Source: an uncultured Pelagibacteraceae bacterium (GTDB taxonomy: Bacteria > Pseudomonadota > Alphaproteobacteria > Pelagibacterales > AG-422-B15). Taken from it: a stretch of 53,239 nucleotides of DNA. The DNA lies in assembly GCA_902526005.1 (NCBI GenBank), contig CABZIW010000007.1, forward strand, positions 1 through 53,239, given 5' to 3'. The translations under genes were made by a program, and so were the position numbers. The notes beneath the pieces are model-generated. The model was not told the DNA's origin and did no database searches. It saw nothing but the letters and a program-made list of their open reading frames with translations. Positions within the stretch are counted from its first letter, which is position 1, and the number at the start of each line of letters is the position of its first letter. Below are positions 53,142 to 53,239 of this stretch, piece after piece.

Positions 53142-53239
53142 ATTTTCTTTGACTTAATGTAGTTATTAAATTTAAGGGGAGGTATAATAAAACTATTATT
53201 AAAAAAGATGAAAATTCACCAATAGATAGATAATTAAGT
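53125..53239 (-). CDS. Probable MreD C-terminus, partial
   Basis: A reading frame runs in from the right edge and ends with TAA at 53125-53127, overlapping the start of mrdA by 17 bases. The 37 visible residues contain a hydrophobic membrane segment and a basic end (LPLNLITTLSQRKYEKIR), as at the end of MreD. The order mreD-mrdA-rodA is the usual one for the rod-shape operon. Only the tail is visible, so the call depends on context. Confidence 0.5.
   Translation of the reverse strand, partial: LNYLSIGEFSSFLIIVLLYLPLNLITTLSQRKYEKIR

Noticed and set aside
1-53239. CRISPR arrays, insertion sequences, prophage or tRNA genes
   Set aside because: No repeated spacer pattern, transposase, integrase or tRNA-like cloverleaf was found on reading the gaps and genes.

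Overview
This window looks like a chromosomal segment of an AT-rich (about one third G+C by eye), streamlined, free-living marine alphaproteobacterium. The evidence is short or overlapping gene junctions (ATGA, TAATG and 8-nt overlaps), no gene-free stretch over about 250 bases, no insertion sequences, phage genes, CRISPR or tRNA genes, an adrenodoxin-type ferredoxin, RecX, LpxB, and many genes for methylated osmolytes. SAR11-like, HIMB59-like or AEGEAN-169-like lineages are plausible, but the sequence alone does not settle which.

Layout. 1-1.5 kb: cut-off D-amino-acid dehydrogenase-like flavoprotein and the ATPase ZapE. 1.5-8 kb (minus): a dimethylglycine/sarcosine dehydrogenase, then a copper block (DUF1326, Met-rich DUF2182 membrane protein, PCu(A)C chaperone, small lipoprotein, SCO1), then a DmdA-like demethylase. 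8-14.4 kb: betaine/homocysteine methyltransferase, a DMT exporter and a glycine-betaine ABC system with a double permease and its ATPase on the opposite strand. 14.4-22.8 kb: Fe-alcohol dehydrogenase, amidase, beta-lactamase-fold hydrolase, VOC protein and alpha/beta hydrolase (plus), then malonyl-CoA synthetase-like and enolase-superfamily genes (minus), then msrA. 22.8-28.4 kb: a second DmdA-like protein, a MetF-like reductase, formate-tetrahydrofolate ligase and a DmdB-like acyl-CoA ligase. 28.4-33.7 kb: Baeyer-Villiger monooxygenase, a COMT-type methyltransferase, a METTL7-like methyltransferase, ferredoxin-NADP reductase, a DUF1214/DUF1254 pair and ferredoxin. 33.9-35.9 kb: a probable D-glutamate pathway pair (DgcN, DgcA). 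35.9-43.9 kb: L32, HisI, ICMT-like methyltransferase, MFS transporter, haloalkane-dehalogenase-like hydrolase, nitroreductase, a 43-residue basic protein, two SDRs, RecX, LpxB and a DsbA-fold isomerase. 43.9-46.7 kb: GNAT and an amino-acid ABC system without its ATPase. 46.7-47.2 kb: two paralogous small membrane proteins. 47.4-53.2 kb: aromatic-ring-type monooxygenase, glycine amidinotransferase, and the elongasome genes rodA, mrdA and the end of mreD.

How the genes fit together. The best supported theme is uptake and demethylation of glycine betaine and similar compounds such as DMSP. The ABC system imports betaine, BHMT takes one methyl, the dehydrogenase oxidises dimethylglycine or sarcosine, and DmdA-like proteins move methyl groups to tetrahydrofolate. 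MetF-like and Fhs proteins can then oxidise the methyl to formate, and a DmdB-like ligase could activate methylmercaptopropionate. Substrates are inferred from family and neighbourhood, not shown by the sequence.

The most unusual places are the 33.65-33.90 kb intergenic region (a promoter, a 20-bp terminator hairpin, DnaA-box-like sites and a short leader ORF in 250 bases) and the paired membrane microproteins at 46.7-47.2 kb with a 15-base hairpin between them.
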